Part shown: piece after piece, positions 26,482-36,072 of the stretch
Numbering within the stretch: the stretch's first letter is position 1
How the letters are laid out: each line of letters starts with the position of its first letter
Source of the DNA: a virus
Virus record (IMG/VR): IMGVR_UViG_3300030382_003905
Coordinates: 1-64,000 of that record
Reading direction: 5' to 3' (one strand)
DNA: 64,000 bases
Program-made: the position numbers and the translations under genes
Notes under the pieces: generated by a model
Databases searched by the model: none
What the model saw: only the letters and a program-made list of their open reading frames with translations
What the model was told of the DNA's origin: nothing

Positions 26482-27237
26482 ATGAAAACAGAAAAATATA
26501 TTACCAAAACCTATAGGTTAAAAAACAACAGAAAACCTTTATCCTATATGTTATCCTCAAGACATTCGAGGCGTTCACCCTTATTACATTTTGACGCAGA
26601 AACAGGAGTAAACAAGCCTTTACGTTATGCTCGTAATCAAAAATCTCCTTTTGAAGATGAGCAAGATGGAAATGCAATTTTAGAACCTGTTGTTTTTGAA
26701 GACGGAATGCTTGTTGTTGAGAGAGAAAATCAAGTATTGCAGCAATTCCTACATTATCATCCCCAAAACGGACAAGTTTTTGAAGAGGTTAATAAAGAAG
26801 CTGATGCGTCTCATGAGTTAGAAAGAGTAGAAAGAGAGTTAGATGCGCAAATTGCCGCTAAACAATTATCTACCCAAAAACTAATTATGGTTAGCAGAGT
26901 GCTGATGGGGGGCAATGTAGATAGAATGACCATCCCTGAATTAAAAAGAGATGTTTTAGTTTTTGCTAAAAATGACCCTACTGATTTTATGAGCATTCTT
27001 AATGATCCTATGTTGGATTTACAAGATACAGTTTACCAATTTTTTGACGGACAGCTGTTGAGTTTGAGAAATCAAAATAAAGATGTTTATTTCAATTTAC
27101 CTAAAAATAAAAAGAAACTTTTAACTGTACCTTATGGAGAAGATTATTCATATATCGTGGCTTCATATATGCAGTCTGATGAAGGTCTGGAAACATTTAA
27201 GTTGTTGAAAAAATACTTAAATAAGAAAGAAAAATAA
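26482..27237 (+). CDS. Head-region protein of unknown function
   Basis: This 251-residue protein has a basic N-terminus (residues 1-60), then a mainly helical region with SHELERVERELDAQIAAKQL as a coiled-coil stretch and TIPELKRDVLVFAKNDPTDF. No known domain or catalytic residues are apparent. It lies between the capsid terminator and a new promoter, and is the first gene after the capsid, so an accessory head protein is likely. The 80-bp upstream gap holds the terminator and an AT-rich run of AAATT repeats, but no clear -7 box. Confidence 0.6.
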   Translation: MKTEKYITKTYRLKNNRKPLSYMLSSRHSRRSPLLHFDAETGVNKPLRYARNQKSPFEDEQDGNAILEPVVFEDGMLVVERENQVLQQFLHYHPQNGQVFEEVNKEADASHELERVERELDAQIAAKQLSTQKLIMVSRVLMGGNVDRMTIPELKRDVLVFAKNDPTDFMSILNDPMLDLQDTVYQFFDGQLLSLRNQNKDVYFNLPKNKKKLLTVPYGEDYSYIVASYMQSDEGLETFKLLKKYLNKKEK

Positions 27238-27241
27238 ATCT

Positions 27242-27249
27242 TATCTTTG
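27242..27249 (+). promoter_or_regulatory. -7 box TATCTTTG before 27290 gene
   Basis: TATCTTTG followed by T lies four bases after the previous stop and 40 bases before the ATG at 27290. The leader between contains a 12-bp palindrome, GAGAATATTCTC (27254-27265), that may be a small hairpin or operator. Confidence 0.65.
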
Positions 27250-27289
27250 TAGGGAGAATATTCTCATATAACCCTTAAATTTTTATATT

Positions 27290-27619
27290 ATGGAAAAATT
27301 CCTAAAAATTTATGTCACTGCTGCTGGAGACACAGGAGGCTGGCGGATTGTTAGCGTAAACAACGTCTTAGCAGTAGAACAAGCGTCTGCCACTACGGTA
27401 ACGGTAACTTATGCTGGAATTGCGGCAGCTGACGTACTAACAATTACTCATGATGCTATCACAGCTGGTGATACCACTATGAGAGAATGGTTTACTGATA
27501 GTATGGTTGTAGCTTTAGCTCAGAGTTGGCAAAAATCACAAACTGAAGCTATTGCACCACTACCAAATGATGCGGCAGGAACTGCTCCTGTAACAGTAAC
27601 AGGTATGGCATTAGCATAA
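27290..27619 (+). CDS. 109-aa small beta-rich protein
   Basis: This protein has the pattern FLKIYVTAAGD, WRIVSVNNVLAVEQ, TVTVTYAG, DVLTITHDAI, seen in small unassigned proteins of flavobacterial phages that I recall. It is beta-rich with no enzyme motif. It has its own promoter and a strong terminator directly downstream, so it is transcribed as a single-gene unit, which suggests high expression; a minor or major virion component is plausible. Confidence 0.6.
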   Translation: MEKFLKIYVTAAGDTGGWRIVSVNNVLAVEQASATTVTVTYAGIAAADVLTITHDAITAGDTTMREWFTDSMVVALAQSWQKSQTEAIAPLPNDAAGTAPVTVTGMALA

Positions 27620-27641
27620 ATTGAGATTACATGCTTTCAAG

Positions 27642-27676
27642 AAGAGGTCTTAAAAAAATAAGGCCTCTTTTTTTTT
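27642..27676 (+). terminator. Rho-independent terminator before connector gene
   Basis: A 10-bp stem AAGAGGTCTT / AAGGCCTCTT (27642-27651 and 27660-27669, one G-T pair) with an A-rich 8-base loop is followed by a run of seven T. It ends the 27290 transcript and is followed three bases later by a promoter box. Confidence 0.9.
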
Positions 27677-27678
27677 CT

Positions 27679-27686
27679 TATCTTTG
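27679..27686 (+). promoter_or_regulatory. -7 box TATCTTTG before connector gene
   Basis: TATCTTTG followed by T lies directly after the terminator T-run and 16 bases before the ATG at 27703. The terminator/promoter pair insulates the connector and tail genes from the upstream transcript. Confidence 0.7.
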
Positions 27687-27702
27687 TACAAACAATTTCC
27701 TT

Positions 27703-28653
27703 ATGATAGATGATGTAAGAAATACTGTATTAGCGATAGCTAACAAAAACAATTATGGATACATAAGTCCACAAGACTTTAATCTATATTGCCAGCAAGC
27801 TCAAATGGATTTGTTTGAGGATTATTTTTACCAATACAATAATTGGATTCTAAAACAAAACACCAGAACTTCAGGGTCTGGCTATGCAGATATAGTAAAA
27901 AACTTAGAAGAAGTAATTGACTTGTTTTCTCAAGAAGTTTTTCTTACACAAGTAGGAGTAGCTAACACTTATTCCTTGCCTGCAGATTACTATTTAATTA
28001 ATAAATTATTTTATTATCCAAATTCTTTAGCATCAGGGACTAACACTTTTGTTGCAGCTTTTAAACTAACTGATTCTACGGCAGTATTTTCTAACTTAAC
28101 TAACCCTACTACTCCTCCTGTGGGAAGTATTATAGTTAATACCACTACTGGGGATCAGTGCTATGTTACAGCAGTAGATGATTCTACAACGCTCTCTATT
28201 AGTGCAAACATTATGAACTTAAATGATGCTTATATTATCTATTCAAACACCAATATTGCTGAAGTAGAGAGAGTGAGTCAGAATAAATTATTTTATCTTA
28301 CCAGCTCCCCTTTAACAGCGCCAAGCAATCAGTTTCCCGCTTATGTTTTAGATGCAAACACAATAACAGTGTATCCTTCTACTATTGATGGATCACGAAG
28401 TGTTAAAACACAATATATACGCTATCCACTACCGCCTAAATGGACTTATAGTATTATTTCGGCCACTGAAGGGACGCCAGTTTTTAATGAGAATCAGCTC
28501 GATTATCAAGATTTCGAGCTGCCATTATCTGATGAACCAACGCTGGTGGCAAAAATATGTCAATACGTAGGGATAGAAATAAGAGAAGAAGATGTTTATA
28601 CTTTTGGAACAACAGGAGTAACGCAAGAAAATACAGAAGAAAACGCACAATAA
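27703..28653 (+). CDS. Head-tail connector (ring) protein candidate
   Basis: I use ATG 27703. The longer in-frame ATG at 27631 lies in front of the terminator and promoter and would translate through them. The 316-residue product has an N-terminal helical domain (DDVRNTVLAIANKNNYGYIS and DFNLYCQQAQMDLFEDYF) and a C-terminal region (EVERVSQNKLFYL, TQYIRYPLPPKWTY, DYQDFELPLSDE, KICQYVGIEIRE). I recall this as a conserved gatekeeper or connector family in phages of Bacteroidota. Residues 121-180 are an inserted beta module (VGSIIVNTTTGD, TTLSISANI) shared with two other virion proteins here. It would sit between portal and tail. Confidence 0.65.
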   Translation: MIDDVRNTVLAIANKNNYGYISPQDFNLYCQQAQMDLFEDYFYQYNNWILKQNTRTSGSGYADIVKNLEEVIDLFSQEVFLTQVGVANTYSLPADYYLINKLFYYPNSLASGTNTFVAAFKLTDSTAVFSNLTNPTTPPVGSIIVNTTTGDQCYVTAVDDSTTLSISANIMNLNDAYIIYSNTNIAEVERVSQNKLFYLTSSPLTAPSNQFPAYVLDANTITVYPSTIDGSRSVKTQYIRYPLPPKWTYSIISATEGTPVFNENQLDYQDFELPLSDEPTLVAKICQYVGIEIREEDVYTFGTTGVTQENTEENAQ

Positions 28654-28654
28654 T

Positions 28655-29578
28655 ATGGCTTATATAACAGATTATCAATATTACGAAAACAGCGGTGTAA
28701 ATCCAGAAAATGAAAATTGGGGTTCATATCAATACGTGACCTTACAAGAGGTGGTAAGTAACTTTATGCTTATATATCAAGGAAACACTGAGTTATTAAA
28801 TAATATTAATCGCTATCAAGTTTTGTTTTATGCTAAAAGAGGCATCCAAGAGTTAAACTATGATGCTATGAAAGAAATTAAAATATTAGAGCTTGAGGTA
28901 GGGGAAGATTTAAGATTTATAATGCCTCAAGATTATGTGAATTGGGTTAGAATTTCATTATATGAAGGTGGGGTATTATATCCATTAACAGAAAACATAC
29001 AAGCAAATTGGGCAGGTGCATATTTACAAGACAACAATGCAAGAATACTTTTTGATCAAGACGGGAATGTTTTAAAGCCCGAATATTCTTCTGTGACATA
29101 TGACCGTATACAAGGTACTAAGAGAACTATTTACCTAAATGTAGACAGCCCTTATAACAACTCATTAGGTTATTTTATAGACGGTGGTTGGTATTTCGAT
29201 TATTCGGTAGGAGCAAGATTTGGTTTAAATACTGAGACCGCTAATATAAACCCTACGTTTAGTATTAACAAACAAGTGGGGGTAATTAACTTTGACTCCT
29301 CAATGTCTGGAAGAACTGCTGTATTGGAATATGTTTCAGATGGCATGGAAAGCGGAGACGATGCTAATGTAAGTGTTAATAAATTATTTGAAGATTATCT
29401 ATATGCATTTATCAGATTTTCATTATTAAACGGCAGATTAGGAGTTCAAGAATATATTATTAATAGAGCAAGAAAAGACAAATCTTCTTTATTAAGAAAC
29501 GCTAAAATTAGATTAAGCAATATACATCCTGGCAGACTATTAATGAATTTAAGAGGTCAGGATAAATGGATAAAGTAA
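28655..29578 (+). CDS. Tail stabilisation/ring protein candidate
   Basis: This 307-residue protein starts two bases after the connector gene. The N-terminal part (NRYQVLFYAKRGIQELNYDA, then LRFIMPQDYVNWVRISLY) and the C-terminal helices (LFEDYLYAFIRFSLLN and LRNAKIRLSNIHPGRLLMNL) match the pattern of connector or ring proteins of podoviruses related to crAss-like phages, as I recall them. It ends one base before the giant tail protein. Probably a ring that extends the portal channel. Confidence 0.6.
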   Translation: MAYITDYQYYENSGVNPENENWGSYQYVTLQEVVSNFMLIYQGNTELLNNINRYQVLFYAKRGIQELNYDAMKEIKILELEVGEDLRFIMPQDYVNWVRISLYEGGVLYPLTENIQANWAGAYLQDNNARILFDQDGNVLKPEYSSVTYDRIQGTKRTIYLNVDSPYNNSLGYFIDGGWYFDYSVGARFGLNTETANINPTFSINKQVGVINFDSSMSGRTAVLEYVSDGMESGDDANVSVNKLFEDYLYAFIRFSLLNGRLGVQEYIINRARKDKSSLLRNAKIRLSNIHPGRLLMNLRGQDKWIK

Positions 29579-29579
29579 T

Positions 29580-32500
29580 ATGGATATAAAAAGTATTTCA
29601 ACTTTTATAAAAGGCAGGATGAATAAGTCTGTGGACGAAAGAATACTTCCGCCAGGCGAGTATGTTGATGCTTTAAATGTAAGGATAGGAGCAACTGAAA
29701 CTACAGAAATTGGAGCTGTAGAAAATTCCAAAGGTAATGACATATTAACAGGTCTGCGTTTTAGAGGAGTAGTGCTATCGCCTCAAGCAAGATGTATTGG
29801 AGCGTTAGAAGATGGCATGAATGAAACTATTTATTGGTTTGTTCACGATCCGAACAATCCTCAAGCCCCTAATCCTCCAAGCAGCGCGGATTTAATTGTT
29901 TCTTATAATACAACTACTGAGGTTACCAGGTATCATGTAGAAAGCACCAGTGTTTTAAATTTTAACCCTTCATATCTTATAACAGGAGTAGATTTAATTG
30001 AAGATTTGTTGTTTTGGACCGATGACTATAATCCTCCTCGTAAAATCAATATAAATTTTGACTATCTAAGTGTAGATTCTAACGGTGTAGATCAAATTGA
30101 AGAAGAAGATATAAGCGTAATAGTAAAACCTCCAGGGTTTCAAGATGCAGCTTTAGTAGCTGTTCCTGATGCGGAAACACTAACATCTCCGAATGTTCGT
30201 TTATTGCAGCTAACAAACCAAGAAAACTATATGGAAGATAAGTTTATTTCTTTTGCATATAGATATAGGTATTTAAACTCTGAATATAGCGCTACCTCTT
30301 TATTCACTTTACCTTCTTTTCAGCCAGGAAGATTTATTTTTAGTTATGAGAATTACTACAATGAGTCTATGCAAAATAGATTTAACGGAGCTGAAGTAAC
30401 TTTTAATACAGGCTCAAAAAGAGTGATAGAAATAGATGTGTTATATAAGTTTTCTAACAGCACTACAATATTTAAAATAGACACTTATAACAAGCAGCAA
30501 GCAGGATGGGGTGATAATCAGGACAGAACTATAGAGTTCTCTAATAGTAAAATATATACAGTTTTAGGTAGTGATGAAATTTTAAGATTATATGACAATG
30601 TACCTCGTGTAGCTAAAGCTCAAACCATAATGGCTAATCGCTTAGTATATGGAAATTATATAGACGGCTATAATATTTCTGTAGGATCAGCGGAAGGCGC
30701 AAAAATAACACCCAACTATACTGTCTCAGTTTTAGCTGATCAAGTGGGCGTATTCTATATCCCTTATCCTACTTTATCCAGTCAATTGTACGGTATAAAT
30801 CCGTCAAACCCCACTACTGTCCTACAAGCCTCAGCTTTAATTGATTTAGACAGCGTTAAAGATGAACTGAAAAACGGATCGCAGCTGGTTATTAGCTTAT
30901 CCCTAACCTCAGACACAACCCAAGCTCGAGCTCAAGAAAATAGTACGTTGGTATATACAACATGTACAAACACCGCAACACCAGCTCCAGCTTGTAATTC
31001 ATGGACCTCTACAATTAATAGTGGAACTATTGAGGTGGAGTGTTTTGTGGATTTAACTGCAGATTATACAGGAGGCTCAGCGGTATATGATTTTTTATTA
31101 TCAGATGATTTTCAAAATGCTATAGGCACAGTCGAGTCGGTTAATTTCCAGCCCATGGCAACAGCTTCTGCAGGATATTCTTTGACAGACAGTTTTAACA
31201 CTAATGTCTTAACTCAAGGTGCTTTTACCAAGACTATTAGCTCTATAAGCAGTGCTACTAACCAAGAAGGTTTTGGTTTAGACGTAACAGGCCCAGCCGA
31301 CACTACTTTCACATTAACGTCTTTGGCGATGGAATCTCAATATGATGATGGGACTTACACAGTAAGCGATTATGAGTATTTTACTATAACAGACGTAAAT
31401 GTAGTTCTTTATACCGATGCTGACCAAGGCAGCTTGCATAGTAATCGTGATTATGAAGTAGGGCTGGTGTATATGGATGAGTATGCCAGAGCATCCACTG
31501 TATTAGTCTCCCCTAATAATACTAAATTTGTTCCTCCATCTAATAGTATATTAAGAAATAGATTGCAGGTTCTTTTAGAAAGCATACCCCCTTACTGGGC
31601 TACACGATGGAAATATGTAGTTAAACCCAGTACTGATAATTATGAAACTATATATACTAACTTTTTTGTTCAAGCTCCAGATGGGACATATTGGTGTAAA
31701 TTAGAAGGAGATAATGCTGAGAAGGTAAAAACAGGAGATTTGCTTTTGGTAAAAAGAGACGCATTAGGGCCAGTTCCTGATGAAGTACAAGTAGAGGTAT
31801 TACAGGCTCAAGCTCAGGCTGAAGATTTTGTGCCAGATGGTGCGATCCCTGATAAGCAGCCACCAGGTTTTTACATGAATATAAAGGCTTTAAGTTTTAC
31901 TCTCGTAGATTCATCTACTCCTACGGTATGGAATTATTCCAGAAAAGATGAAAACCAAAAAATAAAAAGATGTTATAGTGTTAAGAAAATCCCTTTATAT
32001 TATGATGAGAATTTTACACAAGGTGGGTCTTCAGGGGCTAAAACCAATATAGCTATTCCTGCTGGAACATCTATTACTCTAACCTATCATGCCTGGAGAT
32101 ATGCAGGAGGAAGTGATGTAGAATCAATTGACTACCATTATGAAGGAACTTTTACTTCCCCTCAAGATTTTGATAATCTCCGTGACTGGTGGGGTGCTGC
32201 AAATCCTGATTTAAATACAGGAATAAATTCAGGTGAGGGAATTTATAATGTAACCTACCGCCATGCGTTAGGAAATGTATCTTATGCAATAACGATGAGT
32301 GGATCAGATTGTCCCTCCAACTGGAATGACTATGTTCCTCCTTGTATAGATGGGAATGGGAACGGCTGTCCTGGAGCGTGGTGGGGAAGTTTTCAATTTG
32401 CTTCAGATGACCCTTCTGATCCAGATGCCCCTATCTATTTAGCTTGGAGAGTGGGTATAAGAAAAGGAAGCGGACATAACGGATACTCCAGACTTACCAT

Positions 32501-34667
32501 AAGCATTATACAAGGCGGTAGTTTGGTGGTTTTTGAAACTGATCCAACACCAGCAAATGCTGAATTATTTTACGACTCTCCTAAAAGTTATCCAATTATC
32601 GGAGGTTACCATTCTGTGGGAAGTGTAGTGGCTCAAAGCATAAACACCACACCTATTACTGTAAACCAACTGAATGATTCGACAGCTCAATTTACCGCCT
32701 CTGTATCGGTAGGAGATTTTATTTATAATACCACTGCAAATCCAGTTACAACAGCTACTGTTGTAACAATTAACTCTGCCACAAGCTTAACACTGAATGC
32801 AAATATTTTTCCAGTAATTGACCAAGCTTATAGTATAGTTCATAACAGTGAAAATGATCAAAACCAAACTCCTACGCAAGCATCTATTATAAACATCCCA
32901 TTCATAAATTGCTATTCATTTGGTAATGGAGTAGAGAGTTTTAAAATTTTGGATAAAATTGAGGGGATGTCTATGAATTTAGGAGAAAGGGTTTTAGCTG
33001 TTTCTAATAGTGAATTTAAAGAAGCTGATAGGTTTGCAGGATTAACCTATAGCGGAATATTTAGCGGTCCATCAAATTTTAATAACCTTAATGAATTTAA
33101 TTTAGGGTTAGTGAATTTTAAAGACTTAGAGACTTATTTTGGGGAAATTCAAGTGTTACACGCCAGACGAACAGATATTTTAGTGTTACAAGAAGATAGA
33201 ATATCTTATGTGTTGGCAGGCAAAAACATATTAACTGATGCTGTTGGGGGAGGAACTGTTACTTCTGTGCCTGAAGTTTTAGGCGAGCAGGTTGCCAGAG
33301 CTGAGGAGTATGGAAATAGTTTTAACCCCGAGAGCTTTGCTGCGTGGGGGAAAGAAATGTTCTTTACTGATACTAAAAGAGGAGCGGTATTAAAGCTTAC
33401 TGGAAGCTCAATGCAAAACGATCAACTAACTGTTATATCCGAACAAGGCATGCGTTCATGGTTTAGGGATGAGTTTTATTTATCACTAACTACACAAAAA
33501 TTAGGAGGATATGATCCTTATATGGATGAATATATTTTAGCTACAAATGATGTGTCTGTTCCTTTCCCAACACCGCCTATTCCCTGCGGAACTCTTGTAG
33601 AAGACATAACGTGTGGACAGACTATACTTTTTGATGCAGATGTAGGCAGTGTAATTGGAAATGTTGTAATCACTCTGACTTTAGGCGGTGGATCATGTTT
33701 TTTTAATGCTGTATGGAATGGAGTTACCTATACCACCACACCAAATCCTGCTGTAACGATTCCCCCAGGACCTACTGTTTATACTATTACTATTCCTAAA
33801 ACCTCTGCAGCGCCTAACCTGGTGAGTTGTTCATTAGTTCCTTCTGGAGGTGTGTGTGATTTTACAATTTTAGTAGAATGCCCAGTAGAGCTTGAGATAA
33901 CAGTAGTAAAAGTGGTATTAAACGCTCCAGATGATGTTGGAAAAACAATACATGCAGAATACTTTTGGGATAACGGAGTTCAAATTAGTCCTCCTTCCAG
34001 CGATCCAGTAGTTATGAATAATGACCCTACAATTGCTTGTGCGTGGATAGCTCAAACAGGGGTTAGGTCACAAGGAGTATTTCCTTATAATGGTGTAAAC
34101 TTATCTATTCAGACAAACAAAATAGGAAGTGATAATTTTGATTTTAATTTAGCCCAAGATTCAATAAAATGGTTTTCTTCTAACACTTTATACGCTAATA
34201 CTCAAGCAGATATAGCTTCTTTATTAGGTCAGTCTTTAAATTCAGTTACTGTTACTAATGTTGCAGGAAATATTTTTAGAGGAGTACAGGCGAGTGCTAC
34301 CATACCAGATGTTAATGAGTATTTATATTTAATATATGACTTAAGAACTGTAGCATCTCAATATTTATGTTATGATGCAACGTCCTCTCAAGCAGCTTGT
34401 TGTGATTGCATTGTTCCGTGTAAAGGAGTTGCTGCGTCTTTAACAGCAAGCTCTCCTGGGGTAGCTTGCAATCAGCTAATAGATCAAACCTATTATTACA
34501 CAGGTCAAGGAGCACTTCCAGTTGTAGGGGATTTAATTTATACAAGCCTTCTGTGTGCTCAAGGAGCTCCTCCTACTACACTTCAATCAGGGTTTTATAA
34601 ATTTAATACCAACCAAGTTATGGAAGTAAATGTTAACGGGGTTATAATACTAATAAATAATTGTTAA
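29580..34667 (+). CDS. Giant tail tube/stabilisation protein, 1695 aa
   Basis: The N-terminus (FIKGRMNKSVDERILPPGEY, then VDALNVRIG and EIGAVENSKGN) is the hallmark of a large podovirus tail protein family related to packaged-DNA stabilisation proteins. The central part contains beta-propeller-like strands, including VGVFYIPYPTL and the motif LAVSNSEFKEADRF. A beta module shared with two other virion proteins lies at about residues 1022-1088 (VGDFIYNTTANP). The last 80 residues carry a GFY...ILINNC module like those of the next gene product. It would close the portal channel and form the tail hub or muzzle. The start ATG is one base after the previous stop. Confidence 0.72.
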   Translation: MDIKSISTFIKGRMNKSVDERILPPGEYVDALNVRIGATETTEIGAVENSKGNDILTGLRFRGVVLSPQARCIGALEDGMNETIYWFVHDPNNPQAPNPPSSADLIVSYNTTTEVTRYHVESTSVLNFNPSYLITGVDLIEDLLFWTDDYNPPRKININFDYLSVDSNGVDQIEEEDISVIVKPPGFQDAALVAVPDAETLTSPNVRLLQLTNQENYMEDKFISFAYRYRYLNSEYSATSLFTLPSFQPGRFIFSYENYYNESMQNRFNGAEVTFNTGSKRVIEIDVLYKFSNSTTIFKIDTYNKQQAGWGDNQDRTIEFSNSKIYTVLGSDEILRLYDNVPRVAKAQTIMANRLVYGNYIDGYNISVGSAEGAKITPNYTVSVLADQVGVFYIPYPTLSSQLYGINPSNPTTVLQASALIDLDSVKDELKNGSQLVISLSLTSDTTQARAQENSTLVYTTCTNTATPAPACNSWTSTINSGTIEVECFVDLTADYTGGSAVYDFLLSDDFQNAIGTVESVNFQPMATASAGYSLTDSFNTNVLTQGAFTKTISSISSATNQEGFGLDVTGPADTTFTLTSLAMESQYDDGTYTVSDYEYFTITDVNVVLYTDADQGSLHSNRDYEVGLVYMDEYARASTVLVSPNNTKFVPPSNSILRNRLQVLLESIPPYWATRWKYVVKPSTDNYETIYTNFFVQAPDGTYWCKLEGDNAEKVKTGDLLLVKRDALGPVPDEVQVEVLQAQAQAEDFVPDGAIPDKQPPGFYMNIKALSFTLVDSSTPTVWNYSRKDENQKIKRCYSVKKIPLYYDENFTQGGSSGAKTNIAIPAGTSITLTYHAWRYAGGSDVESIDYHYEGTFTSPQDFDNLRDWWGAANPDLNTGINSGEGIYNVTYRHALGNVSYAITMSGSDCPSNWNDYVPPCIDGNGNGCPGAWWGSFQFASDDPSDPDAPIYLAWRVGIRKGSGHNGYSRLTISIIQGGSLVVFETDPTPANAELFYDSPKSYPIIGGYHSVGSVVAQSINTTPITVNQLNDSTAQFTASVSVGDFIYNTTANPVTTATVVTINSATSLTLNANIFPVIDQAYSIVHNSENDQNQTPTQASIINIPFINCYSFGNGVESFKILDKIEGMSMNLGERVLAVSNSEFKEADRFAGLTYSGIFSGPSNFNNLNEFNLGLVNFKDLETYFGEIQVLHARRTDILVLQEDRISYVLAGKNILTDAVGGGTVTSVPEVLGEQVARAEEYGNSFNPESFAAWGKEMFFTDTKRGAVLKLTGSSMQNDQLTVISEQGMRSWFRDEFYLSLTTQKLGGYDPYMDEYILATNDVSVPFPTPPIPCGTLVEDITCGQTILFDADVGSVIGNVVITLTLGGGSCFFNAVWNGVTYTTTPNPAVTIPPGPTVYTITIPKTSAAPNLVSCSLVPSGGVCDFTILVECPVELEITVVKVVLNAPDDVGKTIHAEYFWDNGVQISPPSSDPVVMNNDPTIACAWIAQTGVRSQGVFPYNGVNLSIQTNKIGSDNFDFNLAQDSIKWFSSNTLYANTQADIASLLGQSLNSVTVTNVAGNIFRGVQASATIPDVNEYLYLIYDLRTVASQYLCYDATSSQAACCDCIVPCKGVAASLTASSPGVACNQLIDQTYYYTGQGALPVVGDLIYTSLLCAQGAPPTTLQSGFYKFNTNQVMEVNVNGVIILINNC

Positions 34668-34678
34668 TTTAGCAAAAT

Positions 34679-36070
34679 ATGGCAACATACGGACAATATT
34701 ATTATGATGGGTTAGATTTTGTTTCTTGCACCAGTGTATATACTGACGCGGCTTTAACTACAGTTGCGCCTGATGGCTGGTATTCTCAAGGAGGAATATT
34801 TAGGCAGATGCTTAATGGAATTTTATTAGCCGCAAGTCCATGCCCATCATGTACAGATCCTTGTGGTGATCCTGTAAGTGCAAATGGCAACTTTGGTGTT
34901 TACCGCGCAACTTTTGATTTTGGAACTTCAACAGGTGCGGCTATTATCAATTTTAATGTAGGAGGGAGCGCTCTTAATGACAACCCTATACCAGATAAAT
35001 TAACCTGGACTTTTGACGGCACAACAGCTTCTGAATACTCTTCTCTATTAGGAGGGTATTTAAGTGGATATATTGGGGCAGCTGATCAGGACGGTAGTGG
35101 ATATGCGTGTAGCTGTTGTTCTGACTGTCATGTAGGGGTCTACGGGTCTAACGGGATAACCACAGCTAATGGAAGTAATGGTGTATCTCAGGCAAGTGTA
35201 CCAATATTTGAATATATATCGGGGACATTTCAGCAGGCCATGGGACAAACAGCCAGTATACCTGCCTGGAGCGGGAACAGCTCCCCCGATCAGTCATTAA
35301 ACACTTGTAGTGCTAATGGTGTTGCTACAACTCCATATAGAGTTTATAACGCCACTATGGTTGTACCTGTTCCTGTATCAGCCTCTACCACTACTGTAGA
35401 CATAGAAGTGTCTGCGCCTTGTACAGGTACGTTTTTTACATTTACAGTAAATTGCCCAGCCCTTTTAATAGGGTTTCCTTCCACTATTCTTCAGGCCAGT
35501 GAAGTTTTATCATGTGCTGCGACTAAAACTACTACTATTTATCACGCAGGGGTCAATACTTTAGGTAACGCTATAAGGCCTGTGCCTCAGGGAGGGCCAA
35601 TTGCAGCAACACCCGCTACACAAATGGGTCTTCATGATTGGGTGTTTACTGACGCTTATGGAGAGAATCAATTACCAGCAGGATGGTATGGTATTACAAA
35701 TACTATAGCGGGAGTTTTAACTTCTCAAGCTATAGAGGTTTCCTCAGACGGAATTATTGTCACGATCAACACTTGCGCAAGCTGTGGGAACTCGATTTAT
35801 ATTTCAGGAATCCAAGCCGCTTGTTCTACTTTCTGTGACGGTGTAAATAGAACTATTCCAACTGAAAAACAAACCACTGATTGCAAGGCTTATGCAGGTA
35901 TTGCTCCAGGAGATGTACTATTAGGGTCTGCTATAGCAACAGGCTGGTATGCATATGCAGCAAGCAGTACCGATACAGCTACAGGTCCATTTAGGCTGAT
36001 GCAAATAGGAGCAGGGAATGAAATATTAAGCATACAAGAATGTAGTGGAGTTAATTGTGTAACACCTTAA
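34679..36070 (+). CDS. Cys-rich modular tail protein
   Basis: This 463-residue protein contains three related modules of the form GWY, a short beta hairpin, then I..C..C: APDGWYSQGG to CPSC near the N-terminus, LPAGWYGITN to NTCASC, and ATGWYAYAAS to ECSGVNC at the C-terminus. A fourth, incomplete copy ends the preceding 1695-residue protein. A cluster CSCCSDC occurs at about residue 142. The repeated Cys pairs may bind metal or form disulphides in the virion. It is likely a tail-hub or tail-tip component; no family name is offered. Confidence 0.6.
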   Translation: MATYGQYYYDGLDFVSCTSVYTDAALTTVAPDGWYSQGGIFRQMLNGILLAASPCPSCTDPCGDPVSANGNFGVYRATFDFGTSTGAAIINFNVGGSALNDNPIPDKLTWTFDGTTASEYSSLLGGYLSGYIGAADQDGSGYACSCCSDCHVGVYGSNGITTANGSNGVSQASVPIFEYISGTFQQAMGQTASIPAWSGNSSPDQSLNTCSANGVATTPYRVYNATMVVPVPVSASTTTVDIEVSAPCTGTFFTFTVNCPALLIGFPSTILQASEVLSCAATKTTTIYHAGVNTLGNAIRPVPQGGPIAATPATQMGLHDWVFTDAYGENQLPAGWYGITNTIAGVLTSQAIEVSSDGIIVTINTCASCGNSIYISGIQAACSTFCDGVNRTIPTEKQTTDCKAYAGIAPGDVLLGSAIATGWYAYAASSTDTATGPFRLMQIGAGNEILSIQECSGVNCVTP

Positions 36071-36072
36071 TT

